A stretch of DNA of 64,000 nt. It comes from Nematostella vectensis (lineage: Eukaryota > Cnidaria > Anthozoa > Actiniaria > Edwardsiidae). The notes below the pieces were generated by a model. It saw only the letters and a list, made by a program, of their open reading frames with translations, was not told the DNA's origin and searched no databases. Below, one piece after another: positions 1 through 7,994 of this stretch (within the stretch, counting starts at the first letter, position 1; each line of letters starts with the position of its first letter). Location of the stretch: NCBI RefSeq assembly GCF_932526225.1, contig NC_064043.1, positions 62,001 to 126,000 of the forward strand, given 5' to 3'. Position numbers and translations under genes: made by a program.

Positions 1-82
1 GTTTTCTGTTAGTATGTAAAAAATTATTCTAAATAATAGTAATCATAGCTATGGTCACCACTTACACATATAGCACTTGTAA

Positions 83-110
83 TGAAAAGAAAGAAAAAAT
101 CTATATATGC
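83..110. repeat. A-rich / AT microsatellite site (U1 example)
   Basis: An A-rich tract followed by a short AT run precedes gcagtcaaac. Usually it is (AT)4-5. The run length differs between units and explains most of the unit length differences above 2005 bp. Confidence 0.85.
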
Positions 111-244
111 AGTCAAACAACAGAATTGCATGATAACCTTGAATATATTGAATAAAGGACTGCAAAAAAACATCTTTTGTACTAGTTGCTTGAATTGTCC
201 TTTGGCTATTTTTAGCTGAATTCCCCTCCCCCTCTAAAAAAGAA

Positions 245-260
245 AATAATAATAATAATA
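245..260. repeat. AAT trinucleotide run (U1 example)
   Basis: A run of AAT repeats, 4 to 6 copies depending on the unit (longer in U4, U5, U7, U9 and U10; interrupted in U26). It lies just left of the 332-625 interval. Confidence 0.8.
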
Positions 261-331
261 GAACAAAACTAAAAAGAAAACAAACACAGCAGAGACCCCC
301 ACTAACAATTTTGATTTTTTTTTACTTTCCT

Positions 332-625
332 TTAAAGGGGGAGTGTCATGTTTAAGAGATTTGCAATAGCTCTAGAGCCCTGACACAAAGAACTTCAGTG
401 AAATTCTAATACTTACTTATGAGCTTTTAGTACATGTGGGAGACTTTAAACAAAACAAAAAAAGTGACCACAAACTGTCAATTAACATAGATTTCAATAT
501 AATATTGCATATTATTTAATAAGGTATTCACAGCTTTTAAAAACTTCAACTGTTTGTTGACACTTAAAAGCCTACAATAATCACTGACTCCAGACATGCG
601 CAGTACTATGTTGCTGCCCCTTTAA
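332..625. mobile_element. TTAA-bounded inverted-repeat interval, MITE-like (U1 example)
   Basis: The left arm CTTTAAAGGGG (330-340) and right arm CCCCTTTAAAG (617-627) are an exact 11-bp inverted repeat. The match continues imperfectly inward (AG, then CAT at the same spacing) and outward (TTTTACTTT with a small indel). It can be read as TTAA-AGGGG...CCCCT-TTAA, 294 bp including both TTAA. TTAA targets with G/C-rich ends are known for piggyBac-type elements, but the interior has no coding sequence. The pairing is damaged in some units (U7 right arm; U12 and U17 left arm). It could instead be a chance palindrome or an ancient MITE present before amplification. Corresponding intervals exist in every unit except U22, where the right arm is deleted. 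Confidence 0.35.
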
Positions 626-655
626 AGTAAAATACAGCTTTACTTAGTCAGCGTA

Positions 656-676
656 GACAAAATTGCGGATTTTGTC
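656..676. other. 8-bp-stem hairpin (U1 example)
   Basis: GACAAAAT (656-663) and ATTTTGTC (669-676) pair perfectly around a 5-nt loop TGCGG. It is present in nearly all units; U25 has a stem change (acaatatt). No function is recognised. Confidence 0.6.
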
Positions 677-706
677 AATATTCTAATATGAAGATGTCAA
701 TATTCT
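673..706. repeat. 12-bp direct repeat at the core's left edge (U1 example)
   Basis: TGTCAATATTCT occurs at 673-684 and again at 695-706, 10 bp apart, immediately before the poly-C run. It looks like a local duplication or a target-site remnant. The second copy is changed in U14/U19 and the first in U24. Confidence 0.55.
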
Positions 707-748
707 CCCCCCCCTTACGTCTTTATTTCTATTTATTTTATGATTTTC

Positions 749-797
749 ACATGATACCAAAACAGCGTCTTTTTTCTTCGCTAATTTGATGTCATGT
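749..797. other. Nested stem: ACATGA...TCATGT around AGCG...CGCT (U1 example)
   Basis: ACATGA (749-754) pairs with TCATGT (792-797), and AGCG (764-767) pairs with CGCT (779-782) inside it. A T6 run in the inner loop would tend to stop RNA polymerase III on the plus strand. This part is therefore unlikely to share a Pol III transcript with the downstream hairpins. Confidence 0.4.
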
Positions 798-811
798 ACA
801 CAATAAAAGAG

Positions 812-875
812 ATGCGCCCGTGCGCATGGCGAGTCCCCAAGGGACCCAAGACGCCCAAATAGACCTCTATTTTTT
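812..875 (+). ncRNA. Three consecutive perfect hairpins ending in T6: candidate small structured RNA (U1 example)
   Basis: The first hairpin is ATGCGC-CCGT-GCGCAT (812-827). The second has an outer stem GGCG/CGCC (828-831 with 852-855) enclosing GTCCC-CAA-GGGAC (833-845). The third is AAATAG-ACCT-CTATTT (857-872), running directly into T6 (870-875). The compact fold followed by a T-run resembles the 3' end of a Pol III transcript. The same block begins at the start of each core interval given in the unit entries. I recognise no RNA family; a loose U6-like look is not convincing. Against function, arm substitutions in U7, U9, U10, U14 and U31 are not compensated, and U15 and U27 have only T5. 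It may be a decayed SINE or pseudogene. Confidence 0.35.
857..875 (+). terminator. Hairpin plus T-run, terminator-like (U1 example)
   Basis: A 6-bp stem AAATAG/CTATTT with loop ACCT overlaps a T6 tract. T4 or longer suffices to stop RNA polymerase III in animals. Use as a terminator is inferred from sequence only. Confidence 0.3.
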
Positions 876-934
876 GTCATCCACAATCTCGGCGAGCTGT
901 GCGTGGCGTAACCGTATTACAGGCCTGGGATCCT

Positions 935-974
935 GGTTATTGTCCTCCCCATTAATGCGCGGGTTGGGATAACC
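935..974 (+). other. Long imperfect core hairpin (U1 example)
   Basis: GGTTAT (935-940) pairs with ATAACC (969-974). Inside it, CC and CCC (944-949) can pair with GGG and GG (961-967), leaving a short AT-containing apical loop. The structure is broken in U27 (gggtagggataatc) and altered in U23 and U24. Confidence 0.35.
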
Positions 975-1070
975 TTGCAAGAGTGTTGTACAGCATATTC
1001 GCTCGGAAATATCGGTGCTTGGGGCCTTCGGGTTCTTTACAGCCTTCCGTAAAAGCCTTGTGCTGCCATA

Positions 1071-1139
1071 CCGATTGGGTAATCCGTATGTTTGGTTTCC
1101 GTTTTGTTCTTCAGACCGGGTTCGATCCCAGGCCAATGG
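1071..1139 (+). ncRNA. tRNA-like segment with B-box-like motif (U1 example)
   Basis: CCGGG-TTCGATC-CCAGG (1116-1132) matches the geometry of a tRNA T arm: a 5-bp stem with one G/A mismatch and a 7-nt TTCRANN loop. CCAATGG directly follows (1133-1139) and can pair with CCGATTGG (1071-1078, one bulged G), giving a 69-nt acceptor/T-arm-like outline. A competing hairpin ATACcGATT-GGGT-AATCcGTAT (1068-1089) uses the same 5' bases. There is no convincing A box, D arm or anticodon arm, so this is not a tRNA gene. A tRNA-derived SINE remnant is the best reading. Variants: gggttagatccc in U9, gggtttgatccc in U13, U16 and U18, acatggttcgatcc in U6. Confidence 0.4.
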
Positions 1140-1141
1140 GC

Positions 1142-1150
1142 TTTTTTTTT
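1142..1150 (+). terminator. T9 run just after the tRNA-like segment (U1 example)
   Basis: A T-run of 7-10 begins two bases after the acceptor-like strand, followed a few bases later by another long T-run. This is the spacing expected of a Pol III terminator. Lengths vary between units. Confidence 0.35.
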
Positions 1151-1398
1151 ATTCGTTTTTTTTTTCTTCGTGCTGGACCCCCTTAAACCTGATAGGTTTT
1201 GCGCAAAAATAATAAAAAAAAGTGAGTTTGCAAAATAAGCTTGCTAGATTTATTGATTATATGTATTCAATTTGTTCCTAGGAAGTTAACAAAAAACACA
1301 AAGCAAAGAGTTTGAGGAAGTAAACAAGTATGTGAACTTTAATGTTCTATTTGAAGTGGCGCATTTTGTACAGGGAAGCATACGTAGAATGCTTAACT

Positions 1399-1464
1399 GG
1401 TGGAGAGGGGAGAGGTAACAGTTTATTGAGCATAATGTCAACAATAGCAGGGGGAAGGGAGGGG
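1399..1464 (+). other. G-rich patch with short G-runs, possible G-quadruplex (U1 example)
   Basis: Two clusters occur: GG, GG, GGGG, GG at 1399-1415, and GGGGG, GGG, GGGG at 1450-1464. They could form two-layer quadruplexes on the plus strand. In U12, U17, U20, U23, U27, U29 and U30 the first cluster is weakened (agaggga in place of agagggg). No function is recognised. Confidence 0.35.
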
Positions 1465-1655
1465 CACTCTCTTCATACAATATTCCAGTTGTTACCTATT
1501 ATTAAATAAGTTTGTAAGATATATTTGTTTATGAAGCAAGGTCTATTTCTGAGACAAGCAAACTCAAGTAAGAGCTGTTGAAATAACAGGTGAGTGTTAA
1601 AAAAAAACAATTATCTGATTAGAAAACTAATGTAGATTCCTTTGCACCAAATAAG

Positions 1656-1677
1656 AACAAACTTCATTTTGTTTGTT
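1656..1677. other. 7-bp inverted repeat AACAAAC/GTTTGTT (U1 example)
   Basis: AACAAAC (1656-1662) and GTTTGTT (1671-1677) are perfect complements around an 8-nt loop. Preserved in nearly all units. Confidence 0.5.
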
Positions 1678-1691
1678 ATTTATGAGGAACG

Positions 1692-1735
1692 AGATGAGCT
1701 CTACAAGGCCAAGAAGAAATATGTATTGCTCATCT
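1692..1735. other. 8-bp inverted repeat AGATGAGC/GCTCATCT (U1 example)
   Basis: AGATGAGC (1692-1699) and GCTCATCT (1728-1735) pair perfectly around a 28-nt loop. It lies 60 bp left of the TTAA element. The left arm is changed in U28 (agacgagc) and U30 (agaagagc), and the right arm in U28 (gctcatat). Confidence 0.5.
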
Positions 1736-1794
1736 AAATTATACAAGTAAATAATAATATTAAAAAAGAATTACTGTAAGTAATGAGAGTGGTT

Positions 1795-1919
1795 TTCATT
1801 AACCCGTGAAACAAAGTGTGATAGTTAAACGGTAAGAGTTAGTAAAACACAAAAAAGAACAATAGAATCAGATCACAACAAAGTGTAATACGCTAAAGCG
1901 TAGTTCACGGGTTAATGAA
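1795..1919. mobile_element. 125-bp element with perfect 16-bp inverted ends and TTAA-CCC...GGG-TTAA (U1 example)
   Basis: TTCATTAACCCGTGAA (1795-1810) and its exact complement (1904-1919) bound a 125-bp segment. TTAA at 1799-1802 and 1912-1915 followed by CCC/preceded by GGG is the end structure typical of piggyBac-type transposons, so a 109-bp MITE flanked by TTAA target duplications is plausible. The interior contains an imperfect direct repeat beginning ACAAAGTGT and a small palindrome ACGCTAAAGCGT, but no ORF. The inverted match extends 4 bp beyond TTAA on each side (TTCA/TGAA), which a simple TTAA duplication would not explain, so a plain palindromic hairpin is the alternative. It is present in all 32 full units; coordinates are in the unit entries. 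Confidence 0.5.
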
Positions 1920-2002
1920 GGTTTTGACATTTCAACCTTACATCCACATGAAAGTAATGCCTAATATCGAGTGCCCTACAGTAAGTGTTTTGCAGTCAAG
2001 TT

Positions 2003-3998
2003 GTTTTCTGTTAGTATGTAAAAAATTATTCTAAATAATAGTAATCATAGCTATGGTCACCACTTACACATATAGCACTTGTAATGAAAAGAAAGAAAAA
2101 ATATATATGCAGTCAAACAACAGAATTGCATGATAACCTTGAATATATTGAATAAAGGACTGCAAAAAAACATCTTTTGTACTAGTTGCTTGAATTGACC
2201 CTTGGCTATTTTTAGCTGAATTCCCCTCCCCCTCTAAAAAAGAAAATAATAATAATAATAGAACAAAACTAAAAAGAAAACAAACACAGCAGAGACCCCC
2301 ACCAACAATTTTGATTTTTTTTTACTTTCCTTTAAAGGGGGAGTGTCATGTTTAAGAGATTTGCAATAGCTCTAGAGCCCTGACACAATGAACTTCAGTG
2401 AAATTCTAATACTGACTTATGAGCTTTTAGTACATGTGGGAGACTTTAAACAAAACAAAAAAAATGACCACAAACTGTCCATTAACATAGTTTTCAATAT
2501 AATATTGCATATTATTTAATAAGGTATTCACAGCTTTTAAAAAGTTCAACTGTTTGTTGACACTTAAAAGCCTACAATAATCACTGACTCCAGACATGCG
2601 CAGTACTATGTTGCTGCCCCTTTAAAGTAAAATACAGCTTTACTTAGTCAGCGTAGACAAAATTGCGGATTTTGTCAATATTCTAATATGAAGATGTCAA
2701 TATTCTCCCCCCTTACGTCTTTATTTCTATTTATTTTATGATTTTCACATGATACCAAAACAGCGTCTTTTTTCTTCGCTAATTTGATGTCATGTACACA
2801 ATAAAAGAGATGCGCCCGTGCGCATGGCGAGTCCCCAAGGGACCCAAGACGCCCAAATAGACCTCTATTTTTTGTCAGCCACAATCTCGGCGAGCTGTGC
2901 GTGGCGTAACCGTATTACAGGCCTGGGATCCTGGTTATTGTCCTCCCCATTAATGCGCGGGTTGGGATAACCTTGCAAGAGTGTTGTACAGCATATTCGC
3001 TCGGAAATATCGGTGCTTGGGGCCTTCGGGTTCTTTACAGCCTTCCGTAAAAGCCTTGTGCTGCCATACCGATTGGGTAATCCGTATGTATGGTTTCCGT
3101 TTTGTTCTTCAGACCGGGTTCGATCCCAGGCCAATGGGCTTTTTTTTTATTCGTTTTTTTTTCTTCGTGCTGGACCCCCTTAAACCTGATAGGTTTTGCG
3201 CAAAAATAATAAAAAAAAGTGAGTTTGCAAAAAAAGCTTGCTAGATTTATTGATTATATGTTTTCAATTTGTTCCTAGGAAGTTAACAAAAAACACAAAG
3301 CAAAGAGTTTGAGGAAGTAAACAAGTATGTGAACTTTAATGTTCTATTTGAAGGGGCGCATTTTGTACAGGGAAGCATACATAGAATGCTTAACTGGTGG
3401 AGAGGGGAGAGGTAACAGTTTATTGAGCATAATGTCAACAATAGCAGGGGGAAGGGAGGGGCACTCTCTGCATACAATATTGCAGTTGTTACCTATTATT
3501 AAATAAGTTTGTAAGATATATTTGTTTATTAAGCAAGGTCTATTTCTGAGACAAGCAAACTCAAGTAAGAGCTGTTGAAATAACAGGTGAGTGTTAAAAA
3601 AAACAATTATCTGATTAGAAAACTAATGTAGATTCCTTTGCACCAAATAAGAACAAACTTCATTTTGTTTGTTATTTATGAGGAACGAGATGAGCTCTAC
3701 AAGGCCAAGAAGAAATATGTATTGCTCATCTAAATTATACAAGTAAATAATAATATTAAAAAAGAATTACTGTAAGTAATTAGAGTGGTTTTCATTAACC
3801 CGTGAAACAAAGTGTGATAGTTAAACGGTAATAGTTAGTAAAACACAAAAAAGAACAATAGAATCAGATCACAACAAAGTGTAATACGCTAAAGCGTAGT
3901 TCACGGGTTAATGAAGGTTTTGACATTTCAACCTTACATCCACATGAAAGTAATGCCTAATATCGAGTGCCCTACAGTAAGTATTTTGCAGTCAAGTT
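2003..3998 (+). repeat. Satellite unit U2 (1996 bp)
   Basis: Core 2810-3137; TTAA inverted-repeat element 3791-3915. It has C6 at the poly-C site and the accaacaatt/acaatgaact variants that define the second subfamily. Private changes include tgtcagccac near 2875 and ctgcatac near 3470. Confidence 0.97.
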
Positions 3999-5996
3999 GT
4001 TTTCTGTTAGTATGTAAAAAATTATTCTAAATAATAGTAATCATAGCTATGGTCACCACTTACACATATAGCACTTGTAATGAAAAGAAAGAAAAAATAT
4101 ATATATGCAGTCAAACAACAGAATTGCATGATAACCTTGAATATATTGAATAAAGGACTGCAAAAAAACATCTTTTGTACTAGTTGCTTGAATTGACCCT
4201 TGGCTATTTTTAGCTGAATTCCCCTCCCCCTCTAAAAAAGAAAATAATAATAATAATAGAACAAAACTAAAAAGAAAACAAACACAGCAGAGACCCCCAC
4301 CAACAATTTTGATTTTTTGTTACTTTCCTTTAAAGGGGGAGTGTCATGTTTAAAAGATTTGCAATAGCTCTAGAGCCCTGACACAATGAACTTCAGTGAA
4401 ATTCTAATACTGACTTATGAGCTTTTAGTACATGTGGGAGACTTTAAACAAAACAAAAAAAATGACCACAAACTGTCCATTAACATAGTTTTCAATATAA
4501 TATTGCATATTATTTAATAAGGTATTCACAGCTTTTAAAAAGTTCAACTGTTTGTTGACACTTAAAAGCCTACAATAATCACTGACTCCAGACATGCGCA
4601 GTACTATGTTGCTGCCCCTTTAAAGTAAAATACAGCTTTACTTAGTCAGCGTAGACAAAATTGCGGATTTTGTCAATATTCTAATATGAAGATGTCAATA
4701 TTCTCCCCCCTTACGTCTTTATTTCTATTTATTTTATGATTTTCACATGATACCAAAACAGCGTCTTTTTTCTTCGCTAATTTGATGTCATGTACACAAT
4801 AAAAGAGATGCGCCCGTGCGCATGGCGAGTCCCCAAGGGACCCAAGACGCCCAAATAGACCTCTATTTTTTGTCATTCACAATCTCGGCGAGCTGTGCGT
4901 GGCGTAACCGTATTACAGGCCTGGGATCCTGGTTATTGTCCTCCCCATTAATGCGCGGGTTGGGATAACCTTGCAAGAGTGTTGTACAGCATATTCGCTC
5001 GGAAATATCGGTGCTTGGGGCCTTCGGGTTCTTTACAGCCTTCCGTAAAAGCCTTGTGCTGCCATACTGATTGGGTAATCCGTATGTATGGTTTCCGTTT
5101 TGTTCTTCAGACCGGGTTCGATCCCAGGCCAATGGGCTTTTTTTTTATTCGTTTTTTTTTCTTTGTGCTGGACCCCCTTAAACCTGATAGGTTTTGCGCA
5201 AAAATAATAAAAAAAAGTGAGTTTGCAAAATAAGCTTGCTAGATTTATTGATTATATGTATTCAATTTGTTCCTAGGAAGTTAACAAAAAACACAAAGCA
5301 AAGAGTTTGAGGAAGTAAACAAGTATGTTAACTTTAATGTTCTATTTGAAGGGGCGCATTTTGTACAGGGAAGCATACATAGAATGCTTAACTGGTGGAG
5401 AGGGGAGAGCTAACAGTTTATTGAGCATAATGTCAACAATAGCAGGGGGAAGGGAGGGGCACTCTCTTCATACAATATTGCAGTTGTTACCTATTATTAA
5501 ATAAGTTTGTAAGATATATTTGTTTATTAAGCAAGGTCTATTTCTGAGACAAGGCAACTCAAGTAAGAGCTGTTGAAATAACAGGTGAGTGTTAAAAAAA
5601 ACAATTATCTGATTAGAAAACTAATGTAGATTCCTTTGCACCAAATAAGAACAAACTTCATTTTGTTTGTTATTTATGAGGAACGAGATGAGCTCTACAA
5701 GGCCAAGAAGAAATATGTATTGCTCATCTAAATTATACAAGTAAATAATAATATTAAAAAAGAATTACTGTAAGTAATTAGAGTGGTTTTCATTAACCCG
5801 TGAAACAAAGTGTGATAGTTAAACGGTAAGAGTTAGTAAAACACAAAAAAGAACAATAGAATCAGATCACAACAAAGTGTAATACGCTAAAGCGTAGTTC
5901 ACGGGTTAATGAAGGTTTTGACATTTCAACCTTACATCCACATGAAAGTAATGCCAAATATCGAGTGCCCTACAGTAAGTGTTTTGCAGTCAAGTT
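3999..5996 (+). repeat. Satellite unit U3 (1998 bp)
   Basis: Core 4808-5135; TTAA inverted-repeat element 5789-5913. A C-to-T change gives catactgattgg near 5065, inside the tRNA-like hairpin. The poly-T near 4315 is interrupted by a G. Confidence 0.97.
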
Positions 5997-7994
5997 GTTT
6001 TCTGTTAGTATGTAAAAAATTATTCTAAATAATAGTAATCATAGCTATGGTCACCACTTACACATATAGCACTTGTAATGAAAAGAAAGAAAAATATATA
6101 TATGCAGTCAAACAACAGAATTGCATGATAACCTTGAATATATTGAATAAAGGACTGCAAAAAAACATCTTTTGTACTAGTTGCTTGAATTGACCCTTGG
6201 CTATTTTTAGCTGAATTCCCCTCCCCCTCTAAAAAAGAAAATAATAATAATAATAATAGAACAAAACTAAAAAGAAAACAAACACAGCAGAGACCCCCAC
6301 CAACAATTTTGATTTTTTTTTTACTTTCCTTTAAAGGGGGAGTGTCATGTTTAAGAGATTTGCAATAGCTCTAGAGCCCTGACACAATGAACTTCAGTGA
6401 AATTCTAATACTGACTTATGAGCTTTTAGTACATGTGGGAGACTTTAAACAAAACAAAAAAATGACCACAAACTGTCCATTAACATAGTTTTCAATATAA
6501 TATTGCATATTATTTAATAAGGTATTCACAGCTTTTAAAAAGTTCAACTGTTTGTTGACACTTAAAAGCCTACAATAATCACTGACTCCAGACATGCGCA
6601 GTACTATGTTACTGCCCCTTTAAAGTAAAATACAGCTTTACTTAGTCAGCGTAGACAAAATTGCGGATTTTGTCAATATTCTAATATGAAGATGTCAATA
6701 TTCTCCCCCCTTACGTCTTTATTTCTATTTATTTTATGATTTTCACATGATACCAAAACAGCGTCTTTTTTCTTCGCTAATTTGATGTCATGTACACAAT
6801 AAAAGAGATGCGCCCGTGCGCATGGCGAGTCCCCAAGGGACCCAAGACGCCCAAATAGACCTCTATTTTTTGTCATCCACAATCTCGGCGAGCTGTGCGT
6901 GGCGTAACCGTATTACAGGCCTGGGATCCTGGTTATTGTCCTCCCCATTAATGCGCGGGTTGGGATAACCTTGCAAGAGTGTTGTACAGCATATTCGCTC
7001 GGAAATATCGGTGCTTGGGGCCTTCGGGTTCTTTACAGCCTTCCGTAAAAGCCTTGTGCTGCCATACCGATTGGGTAATCCGTATGTATGGTTTCCGTTT
7101 TGTTCTTCAGACCGGGTTCGATCCCAGGCCAATGGGCTTTTTTTTATTCGTTTTTTTTTCTTTGTGCTGGACCCCCTTAAACCTGATAGGTTTTGCGCAA
7201 AAATAAAAAAAAAAGTGAGTTTGCAAAATAAGCTTGCTAGATTTATTGATTATATGTATTCAATTTGTTCCTAGGAAGTTAACAAAAAACACAAAGCAAA
7301 GAGTTTGAGGAAGTAAACAAGTATGTTAACTATAATGTTCTATTTGAAGGGGCGCATTTTGTACAGGGAAGCATACATAGAATGCTTAACTGGTGGAGAG
7401 GGGAGAGGTAACAGTTTATTGAGCATAATGTCAACAATAGCAGGGGGAAGGGAGGGGCACTCTCTTCATACAATATTGCAGTTGTTACCTATTATTAAAT
7501 AAGTTTGTAAGATATATTTGTTTATTAAGCGACGTCTATTTCTGAGACAAGGCAACTCAAGTAAGAGCTGTTGAAATAACAGGTGAGTGTTAAAAAAAAC
7601 AATTATCTGATTAGAAAACTAATGTAGATTCCTTTGCACCAAATAAGAACAAACTTCATTTTGTTTGTTATTTATGAGGAACGAGATGAGCTCTACAAGG
7701 CCAAGAAGAAATATGTATTGCTCATCTAAATTATACAAGTAAATAATAATATTAAAAAAGAATTACTGTAAGTAATTAGAGTGGTTTTCATTAACCCGTG
7801 AAACAAAGTGTGATAGTTAAACGGTAAGAGTTAGTAAAACACAAAAAAGAACAATAGAATCAGATCACAACAAAGTGTAATACGCTAAAGCGTAGTTCAC
7901 GGGTTAATGAAGGTTTTGACATTTCAACCTTACATCCACATGAAAGTAATGCCAAATATTGAGTGCCCTACAGTAAGTGTTTTGCAGTCAAGTT
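5997..7994 (+). repeat. Satellite unit U4 (1998 bp)
   Basis: Core 6808-7135; TTAA inverted-repeat element 7787-7911. It shares gttactgccc (near 6608) with several neighbouring units and carries gcgacgtc near 7529 in place of gcaaggtc. Confidence 0.97.

Larger units (their letters stand above)
1..2002 (+). repeat. Satellite unit U1 (2002 bp), reference unit
   Basis: This is the reference for within-unit coordinates. GC-richer core 812-1139; TTAA inverted-repeat element 1795-1919. It belongs to the subfamily with actaacaatt, acaaagaact and a C8 run (shared with U6, U8, U11 and U16, with small C-run differences). Private variants include a tc interruption of the AT run near 98 and gtttgg in place of gtatgg near 1090. 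Confidence 0.97.

Noticed and set aside
812-875. U6 snRNA
   Set aside because: A vague order of similar words near a T-run, but the invariant ACAGAGA and AGC elements are absent.
683-886. Recurrent 62-70-codon reverse-strand ORF
   Set aside because: Its start is TTG, with an ATG two codons later in many copies. The C-terminus shifts frame with poly-C length, and no domain or coding signal is visible.
881-1028. A functional 5S rRNA gene array
   Set aside because: Real 5S genes are highly conserved; the resemblance here is partial and scattered, so only a weak relic is possible.
867-1136. Recurrent 89-codon reverse-strand ORF in most units
   Set aside because: It begins with TTG, has no ATG, overlaps the hairpins and reversed B-box, and is broken by stops in U26, U27 and U28. 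Its recurrence follows from the DNA repeat.
1071-1139. A functional tRNA gene
   Set aside because: T-arm and acceptor-like parts are present, but there is no D arm, no 7-nt anticodon loop at the right place and no clear A box.
983-1186. Forward ORFs across the core (65-104 codons)
   Set aside because: They start with GTG or other non-ATG codons, run into the T-tracts as poly-Phe, and change length with homopolymer size.
1286-1480. Recurrent 64-codon reverse-strand ORF
   Set aside because: Opens with TTG; composition reflects the G-rich patch read backwards; no recognisable protein.
1-2002. CENP-B box
   Set aside because: I saw no sequence close to the 17-bp consensus on either strand.
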